From Aeoliella straminimaris (GTDB lineage Bacteria > Planctomycetota > Planctomycetia > Pirellulales > Lacipirellulaceae): a stretch of DNA of 64,000 nucleotides. A program made the translations under genes and the position numbers. The notes under the pieces were generated by a model. The model searched no databases. It was not told where the DNA came from and worked only from the letters and a program-made list of their open reading frames with translations. The number at the start of each line of letters is the position of its first letter. The stretch's first letter is position 1. Shown here piece by piece: positions 16,075 to 24,663 of the stretch. The stretch spans positions 124,001-188,000 of the forward strand of contig NZ_JAMXLR010000003.1 in assembly GCF_024054565.1 (NCBI RefSeq). Reading direction: 5' to 3'.

Positions 16075-17196
16075 ATGATGCCCCTCAGTTACTCTATCCG
16101 CATATCGCTCGGAGTGATCACCGCTACCGTGCTCGGGATGTCGATGGCAAGCGTTTCGCGATCGGCCACGCCGGCAACTGATTCCTCGAGCTGGACCATT
16201 ATCGACGGCGCGGTTTACGGAGCGAAGCCCGATGCCCGTGGCCCGATTGGCGGTGCGGCGGGTTACGTCGACATCGTTACCGGCGGAGACTACACCGTAC
16301 GCACGGTAGACCAACTGCTTGACGCGCTGACGCAGGCACAGGCGGGTGAGGTCGTCTTCCTTCCGGGCGACGTGGAAGTAAACCTCACTGCACCGGTTTA
16401 CATCGAGCGATTGGTGCTGGAGATACCCGCAGGCGTAACACTCGCGAGCAATCGAGGCCAGCAGGGCTCGTCAGGTGCTCTACTGTTGTGCGACGCACTC
16501 GATACGCCCGTCGTGTTGAAGCCGGTTGGACCGAACGTACGAGTGACCGGACTGCGGCTCAAGGGACCGAATGACAGGCGGTACCTGGATCATCATCGGC
16601 GTTCGTTCGGCGAAGGGGGCAAGGGCCGGGAGTACTACTACAAGCTCCCCACGTCGAACGGCATTGTCTGCCATGTACCCAAGCTCACCGTCGATAACTG
16701 TGAAATCAAGGGCTTCTCCCACGCGGGTGTCTTCCTTCGCGGCGGTGATGGCCACCATATTCATCACAACTATATCCACCATTGCCAGTACAATGGCCTC
16801 GGCTACGGCGTATGCCACGCCGACTCGCAGTCGCTCATCGAATACAACCTGTTCAACTGGAACCGACACTCGATTGCGGGCACGGGTCAGCCGGGGTGCA
16901 GCTACACGGCGCGGCACAACGTCGAACTCGGCGAGTCGCTCAGCCACTGCTTCGACATGCACGGAGGACGCGATCGCAAAGATGGTACGAACATCGCAGG
17001 TACGACCATCCGCATTGAGAACAATACGTTCGGTGCCGAGAAGCTGCCGATCAAGATCCGCGGCGTGCCGGAGCAAAGTTGCGACGTCTCGAAAAACTGG
17101 TTTCCCAATCACCAAGCCCCAGCCGATGCCGTTGTAGCGGCCGAAAAGACGCATGTCTCGGACAACGCTTACGGCGCGCCCGCCGTTGTCAAATGA
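16075..17196 (+). CDS. Secreted right-handed beta-helix protein
   Basis: A 373-aa exported protein. A signal peptide (about 1-30, ISLGVITATVLGMSMAS) is followed by a domain starting TVDQLLDALTQAQAGEVVFLPG, a typical entry into a pectate-lyase-type parallel beta helix. Coils continue through PKLTVDNCEIKGFSHAGVFL, HHIHHNYIHHCQYNGLGYG and IRIENNTFG. Several His-rich turns (GGDGHHIHHNYIHH) could bind metal or sugar. It may be a polysaccharide lyase or a nitrous/copper-type binding protein; the substrate is unknown. AAAGGA precedes its ATG. It lies in the middle of the RNA-repair operon yet has an extracytoplasmic destination, so its link to repair is doubtful. Confidence 0.78.
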   Translation: MMPLSYSIRISLGVITATVLGMSMASVSRSATPATDSSSWTIIDGAVYGAKPDARGPIGGAAGYVDIVTGGDYTVRTVDQLLDALTQAQAGEVVFLPGDVEVNLTAPVYIERLVLEIPAGVTLASNRGQQGSSGALLLCDALDTPVVLKPVGPNVRVTGLRLKGPNDRRYLDHHRRSFGEGGKGREYYYKLPTSNGIVCHVPKLTVDNCEIKGFSHAGVFLRGGDGHHIHHNYIHHCQYNGLGYGVCHADSQSLIEYNLFNWNRHSIAGTGQPGCSYTARHNVELGESLSHCFDMHGGRDRKDGTNIAGTTIRIENNTFGAEKLPIKIRGVPEQSCDVSKNWFPNHQAPADAVVAAEKTHVSDNAYGAPAVVK

Positions 17197-17218
17197 CCTT
17201 TGCCCAAACCGCCAGCCC

Positions 17219-18184
17219 ATGAAATCCCGCGTCCACACAGGACCGAACCTCATCTACTCCGTAGGTACCCAGGTCGTTGCACTCAAGGCCGTTCAAGGGT
17301 CCGACGGGAAGGCTGTGCACCCGGCGGGGGCAGTGGGCGTGGTGGTGCGTTCGCCGCTGGATCAGAATCACTCCTATCGCATCCGCTTTCCGGATGGCTT
17401 CGAAGCGCTGCTGCACCATCACCAATTGATGTTGCTCGCCCAGTGGAAGGCGATGCCATCCGGCCAGGGCGACGTGGGCCACTCCAACCCAGCCCTGTCG
17501 ACGCACGGGCTGTTCGACCGCGTGATCTATCGGTGCGTGGTCGGCTCGCGGGCGTTCGGGCTCGACACCGACGAGTCGGATACCGATCGCCGCGGCATCT
17601 ACCTGCCATCCGCCGAGCTCGAATGGTCGTTGTACGGTGTGCCCGAGCAACTGGAAAACGAGGGTTCCGATGAGTGTTATTGGGAAATCCAAAAATTCCT
17701 GGTCATGGCCCTGAAGGGGAACCCCAACATTCTGGAGTGCCTGTATACGCCGCTGGTGGAGTTCGCCACGCCGCTGGCCGAGGAGCTGCTGGCGATGCGC
17801 GACGCCTTCCTCTCGCGGCTGGTGTACCAGACCTACAACGGCTACGTGATGAGCCAGTTCAAGCGAATGCAGGCCGACCTCAGGAGCCACGGCCGCATCA
17901 AACCCAAACACGTCATGCACCTGGTGCGACTACTGCTCTCGGGCATCCACGTGCTCCGCGAGGGTTTCGTACCGGTCGACGTCGGCCAGCACCGCGAGCG
18001 ACTGTTCGCGATCAAGACGGAGCAGATGCCATGGGACGAGATCGAGGCCTGGCGCAAAGAGCTGCATAAAGATTTCGACCGGGCGCTCGAAGAATCGAAG
18101 CTACCGGAGCGGCCGGACTACGAGCGAGCGAATGCATTTTTGGTGCGGGCGCGGAGGTTGGCGGTGGGAGAGGAGTTGCCGTGA
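17219..18184 (+). CDS. RlaP-type nucleotidyltransferase with SH3-like N-terminus
   Basis: A 321-aa protein of the RNA-repair-associated DNA-polymerase-beta superfamily (RlaP). The catalytic core shows VVGSRAFGLDTDESDTDRRG, with the nucleotide-binding Gly109-Ser110 and metal-binding Asp121 and Asp123; Asp151 aligns with the third carboxylate. An all-helical domain follows (HVMHLVRLLLSGIHVLREG). Residues 10-75 form an added small beta domain (GTQVVALKAVQ...GAVGVVVRSPLDQNHSYRIRF) that reads like an SH3/KOW-type barrel. Such enzymes are thought to add nucleotides to RNA ends before sealing. The start at 17219 is preferred; an ATG at 17153 would overlap the beta-helix gene. Confidence 0.85.
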   Translation: MKSRVHTGPNLIYSVGTQVVALKAVQGSDGKAVHPAGAVGVVVRSPLDQNHSYRIRFPDGFEALLHHHQLMLLAQWKAMPSGQGDVGHSNPALSTHGLFDRVIYRCVVGSRAFGLDTDESDTDRRGIYLPSAELEWSLYGVPEQLENEGSDECYWEIQKFLVMALKGNPNILECLYTPLVEFATPLAEELLAMRDAFLSRLVYQTYNGYVMSQFKRMQADLRSHGRIKPKHVMHLVRLLLSGIHVLREGFVPVDVGQHRERLFAIKTEQMPWDEIEAWRKELHKDFDRALEESKLPERPDYERANAFLVRARRLAVGEELP

Positions 18185-18213
18185 CAGACAACACACATGC
18201 AATTAATGCGAAA

Positions 18214-18286
18214 AACACAGAGTTCACAGAGAGGCACTGAGCTAAGGCAAGCCCCAAACTCTGCGACCTCTGTGTTCTCTGTGGTT
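18214..18286. repeat. Imperfect palindromic repeat between the two RlaP genes
   Basis: The left arm AACACAGAGTTCACAGAGAG and the reverse complement of the right arm, AACCACAGAGAACACAGAGG, match at most positions over about 28 bp each side. The arms are built from CACAGAG units. This is a REP-like element in a 114-bp gap inside the operon; a transcript would form a long hairpin. Confidence 0.55.
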
Positions 18287-18298
18287 AGATAGATTGAT

Positions 18299-19069
18299 AT
18301 GAACGCCCAAACCATCGACTACTCCAAACTGCAGCGTCAAGTCGACGCCCACCCGTACCCGCTGCTGTTCGCCACGATCAGCGGCGCGCACCTCTATGGT
18401 TTTCCATCGGCTGATTCCGATTTTGATTTGCGAGGCGTGCACCTGCTGCCGCTGGAGCAAGTAGTCGGTTTGGACCCCGGTGAAGAGACCGTCGAAAAAG
18501 AGGGCATCCACGATGGGCTGGAGATGGACCTGGTGACGCACGACGCGAAGAAGTTCTTCACGCTGATGCTCAGGAAGAATGGCTACGTGCTGGAGCAGTT
18601 GCTCTCGCCTCTGGTGGTGCATACCACGCCGGAGCACGAGGAACTGAAGTCCATCGCCCAGGACTGCATCACCAGGTTCCACGGGCACCACTACCTCGGC
18701 TTTGCGGCAACGCAGTGGAAGCTGTTTGGCAAAGACGATCCGCCGAAGGTCAAGCCCCTGCTGTACGTCTATCGCGTACTGCTGACCGGCATCCACCTGA
18801 TGCGAACCGGCCAGGTGGAAGCCAATTTGCTGACGCTCAACCAGGCGGCCAAGCTGCCCTACATCGACGAACTCGTGGAGCGAAAGCTCGCGGGCGCCGA
18901 AAAGGGCACACTCGACACGGCGGACCTCACGTTCCACGAGCGGGAGTATGTGCGGCTAATCGGTGAGCTGGAGTCTGCAATGGAGAAGTCGACTTTGCCA
19001 GAACAAGCGACTGGTAAGGCGGTGCTGAATGACTTGCTGGTACGGCTGCGGACGGAACGAAAGGAATAG
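18299..19069 (+). CDS. Second RlaP-type nucleotidyltransferase
   Basis: A 256-aa paralogue of the preceding protein without the SH3-like extension. The catalytic block is ATISGAHLYGFPSADSDFDLRG: the metal-binding Asp41 and Asp43 are kept, as is Asp77 (EMDLVTHDAKKFF), but the usual Gly-Ser is Ser-Gly-Ala, a change in the nucleotide-binding turn. The helical C-terminal part (VKPLLYVYRVLLTGIHLMRTG) matches the first copy. It probably adds nucleotides to RNA ends, perhaps with a different specificity from its partner. It ends 11 bp before pnkp and is cotranscribed. Confidence 0.85.
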   Translation: MNAQTIDYSKLQRQVDAHPYPLLFATISGAHLYGFPSADSDFDLRGVHLLPLEQVVGLDPGEETVEKEGIHDGLEMDLVTHDAKKFFTLMLRKNGYVLEQLLSPLVVHTTPEHEELKSIAQDCITRFHGHHYLGFAATQWKLFGKDDPPKVKPLLYVYRVLLTGIHLMRTGQVEANLLTLNQAAKLPYIDELVERKLAGAEKGTLDTADLTFHEREYVRLIGELESAMEKSTLPEQATGKAVLNDLLVRLRTERKE

Positions 19070-19080
19070 TAAGTAGGTCA

Positions 19081-21684
19081 ATGCCTGAACTCGCCATCCC
19101 CAACCTATCCCTCGTTGTCCTGATCGGCCCCAGTGGTTCCGGCAAGAGCACCTTTGCGCGCCAGCATTTCCTGCCGACCGAGGTGCTCTCGAGTGATTAT
19201 TGCCGCGGATTGGTGAGCGATGACGAAAACAATCAGTTCGCGACAAACGACGCCTTTGATGTGTTGTACTACATCGCCGGTAAGCGGCTCGCGGCGGGGC
19301 GGCTGACCGTGGTCGATGCGACCAACGTGCAGCGGGAGGCGCGGGCGCCGCTGGTATCGCTGGCGAGGAAGTACCACACACTGCCGGTGGCCATCGTGTT
19401 TAACCTGCCAGAGGATCTCTGCCAGGAGCGAAACCGCGACCGAGCGGATCGGGAGTTTGGCCGGCATGTCATTCGTCAGCAACGCTCGCAGCTGCGGCGG
19501 TCGATCAAGAGCCTCAAGCGGGAGGGCTTTCGCCATATCTTCGTGCTCAACTCGCCTGAGGAGGTCGACGCGGTCACCATCCAGCGAACGCCGCTGTGGA
19601 ACGACCGCCGCGACGAGCACGGTCCGCTGGACTTCATCGGCGACGTGCACGGCTGCTGCGACGAGTTGGAAGAGTTGCTCGTGCAGCTTGGCTATGAAAG
19701 TCAGCCGATCGGAAGCACTGGCCCGGGCTGGTCACCCCTGCACTATGTGCATGCCGCCGGCCGCAAGGCGGTGTTCGTCGGCGACCTGGTCGATCGCGGA
19801 CCGAGGGTCCTCGACACCGTGAGCCTGGTGCGGAACATGGTCGCCTCGGGCAACGCCCTGTGCGTGCCGGGCAACCACGACACGAAGTTGATGCGCAAGC
19901 TTCGCGGCCGCGACGTGCAGATTGCGCACGGGCTGGCCGAGTCGCTCGCAGAAATCGACGCGGTGCCCGAAGACCAGCGAGACACCTTCACTAAAGAACT
20001 GGCGGACTTTCTCGACAGCCTGGTGAGCCACTACGTGCTCGACGATGGCAAGATTGTCGTTGCGCACGCCGGGATGAAGGAATCGATGCAGGGGCGTGGT
20101 TCCGGTAAGGTGCGCGATTTTGCCCTGTACGGTGAGACCACCGGCGAGACCGACGAGTTTGGCCTGCCGGTCCGCTACCCGTGGGCCGCCGAGTACCGTG
20201 GCAGCGCGATGGTGGTGTACGGCCACACGCCGGTGCCCGAGACGGAGTGGCTGAACAAGACGATCAACATCGACACGGGCTGCGTATTCGGCGGCGCGCT
20301 GACCGCGCTTCGCTATCCGGAACTCGAGACGCTCTCGGTCAAGGCCCAGCAAACCTACTGCGAGCCGGCCCGGCCGTTTCTGGCGGACGATCAGAAGTCG
20401 CCTGCGCTTTCCTCGCAGCACGCGCACGACGATCTGTTGGACCTGGCCGACGTGACCGGCAAGCGGATCATCTCCACCCGGCTGCGGCACAACGTGACCA
20501 TCCGCGAAGAGAACGGCACCGCCGCCCTGGAGGTGATGAGCCGGTTTGCCGCGAACCCCAAGTGGCTGGTCTATCTGCCGCCGACGATGTCGCCTTCGGA
20601 AACAAGCACCAAGCGAGGTTACTTGGAGCATCCCGAGGAAGCACTGGCCTACTACCGCAGCCAAGGCATGCCGCAGGTTGTGTGCCAGGAGAAGCACATG
20701 GGCTCGCGGGCGGTGGTCGTAGTGTGTCGAGACGAAGCAGCCGCGGCGGAGCGATTCGGCGTGGAGGGCGAAGCCGGCATCATCACCACGCGTACCGGTC
20801 GCCGGTTCTTCAACGACACTGCGCTCGAAGCGGTGTTGCTCGAACGGGTGCGTCAGGCGCTCACGAAGGCCGGTTTCTGGGATGAGTTCGCTACCGATTG
20901 GGTGGTGCTCGACTGTGAGTTGATGCCGTGGTCGGCCAAGGCTCAGGAATTGCTAAAATCGCAGTACGCCGCGGTGGGCTCGGCGGCCCGGGGCGCACTA
21001 CCGGCGGTACTCGAGTCGCTTCGCGCTGCAACTTCCCGACTGCACGGAGAGGAATCCGAACTTCTGGAAGGTCTTCAGGAGCAATTCGAACAGCGGGCCG
21101 AAACCGCCGGGCAGTTCGTCGCCGCCTACCGCCACTACTGCTGGCCAGTGGAGTCGGTGGACGACCTTAAGCTCGCACCGTTTCACATCCTGGCCACCCA
21201 AGGTCGCACGCACGTGCAGCAGAACCACCACTGGCACATGCAGACTCTCGCCAAGGTCTGCCAGCAAGATCCACAGGTGATGCTCGCCACGCCTTATCGC
21301 GTGGTCGACGTGACCGACCAGGAGCAGGTGGCCGAGGCGACCAACTGGTGGACCGAACTTAATAGCCGCGGCGGCGAGGGCATGGTAGTCAAGCCGCTAG
21401 ACTATATCGCCAAAGGCAAGAAGGGCTTGCTGCAGCCGGCCGTGAAGTGCCGGGGCCGCGAGTACCTGCGGATCATCTATGGCCCGGACTACACGAGCGA
21501 CGAGAACCTGTCGCGGCTACGCAAGCGGGGGCTCGGCGCGAAGCGTTCGCTGGCCCTGCGTGAGTTCGCACTGGGCATCGAGGCGCTCGAGCGATTCGTC
21601 CGCCGCGAACCACTCCGGCGAGTGCACGAATGCGTGTTCGGTGTACTTGCGCTCGAGAGCGAACCGGTCGACCCGCGACTGTAG
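19081..21684 (+). CDS. pnkp: Polynucleotide kinase-phosphatase-ligase (Pnkp)
   Basis: An 867-aa three-domain RNA-repair enzyme. Residues 1-~170 are the 5'-OH kinase (P-loop GPSGSGKST, 16-24). Residues ~180-420 are a metallophosphoesterase that removes 2',3'-cyclic phosphate or 3'-phosphate (DFIGDVHGC from 184, GDLVDRGP from 234, GNHD from 264). The remainder is an adenylyltransferase ligase with the nucleotidyl-lysine Lys538 in EKHMGSR, followed by GEGMVVKPLDY and a KCRGREYLRIIYG tail module. Length equals that of well-studied bacterial Pnkp (about 870 aa). Bacterial Pnkp seals RNA together with Hen1, encoded at the head of this operon. Confidence 0.95.
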   Translation: MPELAIPNLSLVVLIGPSGSGKSTFARQHFLPTEVLSSDYCRGLVSDDENNQFATNDAFDVLYYIAGKRLAAGRLTVVDATNVQREARAPLVSLARKYHTLPVAIVFNLPEDLCQERNRDRADREFGRHVIRQQRSQLRRSIKSLKREGFRHIFVLNSPEEVDAVTIQRTPLWNDRRDEHGPLDFIGDVHGCCDELEELLVQLGYESQPIGSTGPGWSPLHYVHAAGRKAVFVGDLVDRGPRVLDTVSLVRNMVASGNALCVPGNHDTKLMRKLRGRDVQIAHGLAESLAEIDAVPEDQRDTFTKELADFLDSLVSHYVLDDGKIVVAHAGMKESMQGRGSGKVRDFALYGETTGETDEFGLPVRYPWAAEYRGSAMVVYGHTPVPETEWLNKTINIDTGCVFGGALTALRYPELETLSVKAQQTYCEPARPFLADDQKSPALSSQHAHDDLLDLADVTGKRIISTRLRHNVTIREENGTAALEVMSRFAANPKWLVYLPPTMSPSETSTKRGYLEHPEEALAYYRSQGMPQVVCQEKHMGSRAVVVVCRDEAAAAERFGVEGEAGIITTRTGRRFFNDTALEAVLLERVRQALTKAGFWDEFATDWVVLDCELMPWSAKAQELLKSQYAAVGSAARGALPAVLESLRAATSRLHGEESELLEGLQEQFEQRAETAGQFVAAYRHYCWPVESVDDLKLAPFHILATQGRTHVQQNHHWHMQTLAKVCQQDPQVMLATPYRVVDVTDQEQVAEATNWWTELNSRGGEGMVVKPLDYIAKGKKGLLQPAVKCRGREYLRIIYGPDYTSDENLSRLRKRGLGAKRSLALREFALGIEALERFVRREPLRRVHECVFGVLALESEPVDPRL

Positions 21685-21742
21685 ATCACGAACCCAAGCA
21701 CATCCGAGTGCCTCGTTTGCAGGCGGCGCGATTGTCTTGCGT

Positions 21743-22447
21743 TTACTGTCGCTGCAGTTCGGCAATTCGCCCCGCCATGGCCCGTTCGATCAACTCGCAG
21801 CAGGTCACCACATCCAGCCGGGCAGTGTCGATGGTCAGGTCGTAGTCGTGGCAGTTGTTCACATCGCGATGGAAGTACTCCCTGACGAACAGTGCACGAT
21901 CTTTGTCAACCTGTTTGACGTGCTTGATGGCCTCCTGCCGGCTGGGGAAGTTCTCGGCCACGCGGTCAACGCGATGTTCATACGGGGCGATCAACCGGAC
22001 CCGCAGGGTGTGCTCGGGAGGTAGGATCTGAGCCGCCCCGCGTCCCAGCACGATGCAATTGCCGTGCATGTACAACCCGGCCAGCAGCTTGTGGAGCAAG
22101 GCCGCGTAGCCAGCCGCGGTCATCGGCCGATCGGTGCCCAGCGACTTGAGTATCTCCGAGAACCACGCCGGCCGCGACTCATCGAGGTCGCTAAGCATCT
22201 TCTCCTGAACACCCGATTTCTCGGCGATGTGCTCCAGCAGCTCGCGGTCGTACAGCGGCCAGTCCAGTCGCTGCGCCAGGTTTCTCGCGACACTACCACC
22301 ACCGGCACCTCGCTCGCGGCTGATGGCCACCGTCAGATGCGGAGGGGTGGAATCCTGTTTGTGTGAAGTCTCTAAAACCCCACGTTCCCGCCAATGGCGG
22401 TAAGCCCGGTCGAGACTCTCTCCAAGCCGGTTTGCATGCGTGGTCAT
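21743..22447 (-). CDS. Cytidylate-kinase-like family protein
   Basis: A 234-aa P-loop kinase-like protein. The core begins LTVAISRERGAGGGSVARNL, the modified Walker-A region of the cytidylate-kinase-like family, followed by LDWPLYDRELLEHIAEKSGV and VLGRGAAQILP. The C-terminal part contains the conserved-type VRLIAPYEHRVDRVAE. Members phosphorylate nucleotides or remain uncharacterised; the true substrate is not evident. The ATG at 22447 has an excellent AAAGGAGA ribosome-binding site, so the 12 residues added by an upstream start are unlikely. It converges with pnkp. Confidence 0.83.
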   Translation of the reverse strand: MTTHANRLGESLDRAYRHWRERGVLETSHKQDSTPPHLTVAISRERGAGGGSVARNLAQRLDWPLYDRELLEHIAEKSGVQEKMLSDLDESRPAWFSEILKSLGTDRPMTAAGYAALLHKLLAGLYMHGNCIVLGRGAAQILPPEHTLRVRLIAPYEHRVDRVAENFPSRQEAIKHVKQVDKDRALFVREYFHRDVNNCHDYDLTIDTARLDVVTCCELIERAMAGRIAELQRQ

Positions 22448-22488
22448 TTGAGCGTCTCCTTTTACAAGGAACCAAACTGACAACTCAA

Positions 22489-22494
22489 ATTATA
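22489..22494 (-). promoter_or_regulatory. Candidate -10 box for the cytidylate-kinase-like gene
   Basis: The minus strand reads a consensus TATAAT 42 nt before the ATG at 22447. No good -35 box stands at 16-18 bp, so the promoter is only a candidate. Confidence 0.4.
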
Positions 22495-22670
22495 CGCAAT
22501 CCGTATGCCAAAGCGTCTGCGGCCGCTGTACAGACGCAATGCACGACGAAAACTGCCCGTCGGTGCTTGAACTTCTTCGCATTCTACAGGGCAGTGTGCA
22601 AATTCGCTCACATGCCAGGGGCCGCAAGCATCTCCCCCATGCTGGGTAACGGCGAAACTCGCTGTGCGAG

Positions 22671-24533
22671 TCAGGGGGTGGCGGCCGGCTTCTTGATTTG
22701 CACCGTGTCGAACAAACGGTCGTCGAGGTCGTACGATCTAAGCTCCAAGGTTTGCCCATTGATATGCACCATCACGTAGTGATGGCCGCGGCGGACCTGG
22801 TTCTGAAAGAACGGACGATACGGCCCCGGGGTTTCCAAATTGCCGCCGCCACCGCCAACGATCATGTAGATCGAGCCCTCTTGGTCGTCAGCCGCCTGAC
22901 CGTCTTTCACGGGCCACGTTCGCTCGTAGGAATGGATGTGACCGTTCCACACGATGTCGACCTTGTGCTTGTCGTACAGCGTCGAAAGCTGCCTGGCACG
23001 CAGATCGCCCCGCGAACTCTTGTTGGTCTTCCACAAGTCGCCGTAGTCGTTCTCGTCCGACGAATAGGGTGGGTGATGGTGGCAAACAAACTTCCACTTA
23101 GCCTGCGACTTGCCCAACTGCTCGTCCAGCCACTCGTACTGCTCGGAACCAGGACCCACGTTGCGATTGGAGTCAATCATGAAGAATTGCGCGTCGCCAT
23201 AGGGAAACTCGTAGTAGTACTCTGGGCTCGGGAGCGACATGTACTCGTAGTAGTTGCGTGCATTCTGCTCATGGTTGCCGAGCACCGGGTACATCGGCAC
23301 GCGAGAGATCAGCTCGTGCATGCCGGGAAAAAAGTGCTGCGTCCAATGCGAGTCGTTTACGCCGGTGTCGACCAGATCGCCAGGGTGCAACAAGAAGCTC
23401 GGCCGCTGGGCCCACGCGAGCTTCGACAGCTTGCCGGCCACCACGGGATGCATCTGCGTATCGCTGATCACCGCAAACGCAAACGGCGTGCCTGGTAGCA
23501 CCGCGGTCGAGAATGTGGAGACGTCGCTGGTGACAGTCTGGCCCCCGTCGTCCTTCGACTCCACACAATAGAAGTACAGGGTCTCGGGCTCGAGCCCCGT
23601 GATGCGAACCTCGTGGATCTCGGCCGCATCGCCCTCCACCTGCTGAGGACAATCGGCTGTCTCGCCATAGTGCACGATCGACGAACCGGGCAGCGTGGTT
23701 TGCCACATTACGGTCATGCCATCTTGCGTACCGTACTGCAGGTAAGGCTCGACCATCATCGCCAGGGCGTCGGCTCGGGCGTCGGGTTCGATGGTGGTCA
23801 GTTTCACCATGTGCGAAAAAGCGTGCTGCACCCACTGGGCCTTGGCGGCCATATCGTACACGCTGGCCTCCTTTAATCGGCCCCGCAGTGGTGTCGCCTC
23901 GGCATCGAGCAGCCCACCCAAGGCGTACTGGGTGCCTGCAGGATTCCAGGAAACACCGTCCGTCAGTTGCAGTTCTGCATCGAGTTGACCGTTGACGTAC
24001 AGCTCGGCCAGCGAACCATCGAATACGCCCGCCACATGCACCCATTGGCCTTTTTGGTACTTGGTCGATCCACGAAGCACCTGTACCTGACCATCGGCGG
24101 TGCGAAGGCGAAACGTCGGCACGTGTTCGTCGTACCCGAGTGACCACGCCAGTTGTGGCTTTCCCTGATCGTCTTGATACGCGGAGACGATGCCCCCTGT
24201 GGACTCGGCTTCGTCGATCAACACCCAAGCGGCCACGGTGAGGACTTCGGCCGGCGTGGAGTCAGCATCGCTCGGCGCCGCGTCGGAAACACCCGCCACC
24301 TGGCGGTCGTCCGTCAGATCGAGCGACTGCCCATAGGCATCGTTCACCACGCGGACGCTGTCGGCCAGCCTCAGGTCGGGCCCTAGCCGCGCCCGACACA
24401 CACCATCGACGATCGAAGCGCGTTTGAACGTCCAATGGGCCACGGGATCGGGGCCCTGGTGAGCGAGGGTAACGGTGGTGCAGCAGGCCAGGACCAGCCA
24501 CGCAAGACTGAAGCGACAGAAGTGCGAAGTCAT
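22671..24533 (-). CDS. Secreted purple-acid-type metallophosphatase with LamG domain
   Basis: A 620-aa exported phosphatase. A signal peptide (1-~25) is followed by a LamG/concanavalin-like jellyroll (about 30-230; VAAWVLIDEAESTGGIVSAY, GSLAELYVNGQLDAELQL). A fibronectin-type region follows (VMWQTTLPGSSIVHYGE, HEVRITGLEPETLYFYCVES). The catalytic domain has all metal-ligand motifs: AFAVISDTQM, HPGDLVDTG, VLGNHEQN, FVCHHHPPYS and WNGHIHSYERTWPV. It likely releases phosphate from extracellular organic phosphate, with the LamG domain binding a polymer. The start at 24533 places the signal peptide at the N-terminus. It is transcribed away from the DUF1559 gene on the same strand. Confidence 0.9.
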   Translation of the reverse strand: MTSHFCRFSLAWLVLACCTTVTLAHQGPDPVAHWTFKRASIVDGVCRARLGPDLRLADSVRVVNDAYGQSLDLTDDRQVAGVSDAAPSDADSTPAEVLTVAAWVLIDEAESTGGIVSAYQDDQGKPQLAWSLGYDEHVPTFRLRTADGQVQVLRGSTKYQKGQWVHVAGVFDGSLAELYVNGQLDAELQLTDGVSWNPAGTQYALGGLLDAEATPLRGRLKEASVYDMAAKAQWVQHAFSHMVKLTTIEPDARADALAMMVEPYLQYGTQDGMTVMWQTTLPGSSIVHYGETADCPQQVEGDAAEIHEVRITGLEPETLYFYCVESKDDGGQTVTSDVSTFSTAVLPGTPFAFAVISDTQMHPVVAGKLSKLAWAQRPSFLLHPGDLVDTGVNDSHWTQHFFPGMHELISRVPMYPVLGNHEQNARNYYEYMSLPSPEYYYEFPYGDAQFFMIDSNRNVGPGSEQYEWLDEQLGKSQAKWKFVCHHHPPYSSDENDYGDLWKTNKSSRGDLRARQLSTLYDKHKVDIVWNGHIHSYERTWPVKDGQAADDQEGSIYMIVGGGGGNLETPGPYRPFFQNQVRRGHHYVMVHINGQTLELRSYDLDDRLFDTVQIKKPAATP

Positions 24534-24663
24534 CGACAACAACTCTTTCTGGAGGAAATGCCAAGAGCGAGGGTGAGAATCAAAAGCTAGGTGGAGTGCG
24601 GCTCGGGTACAGTCTCGCCGGCGAGCGAGCGGACCACTCCACAAAGATAGCTACCAAGGCAAA

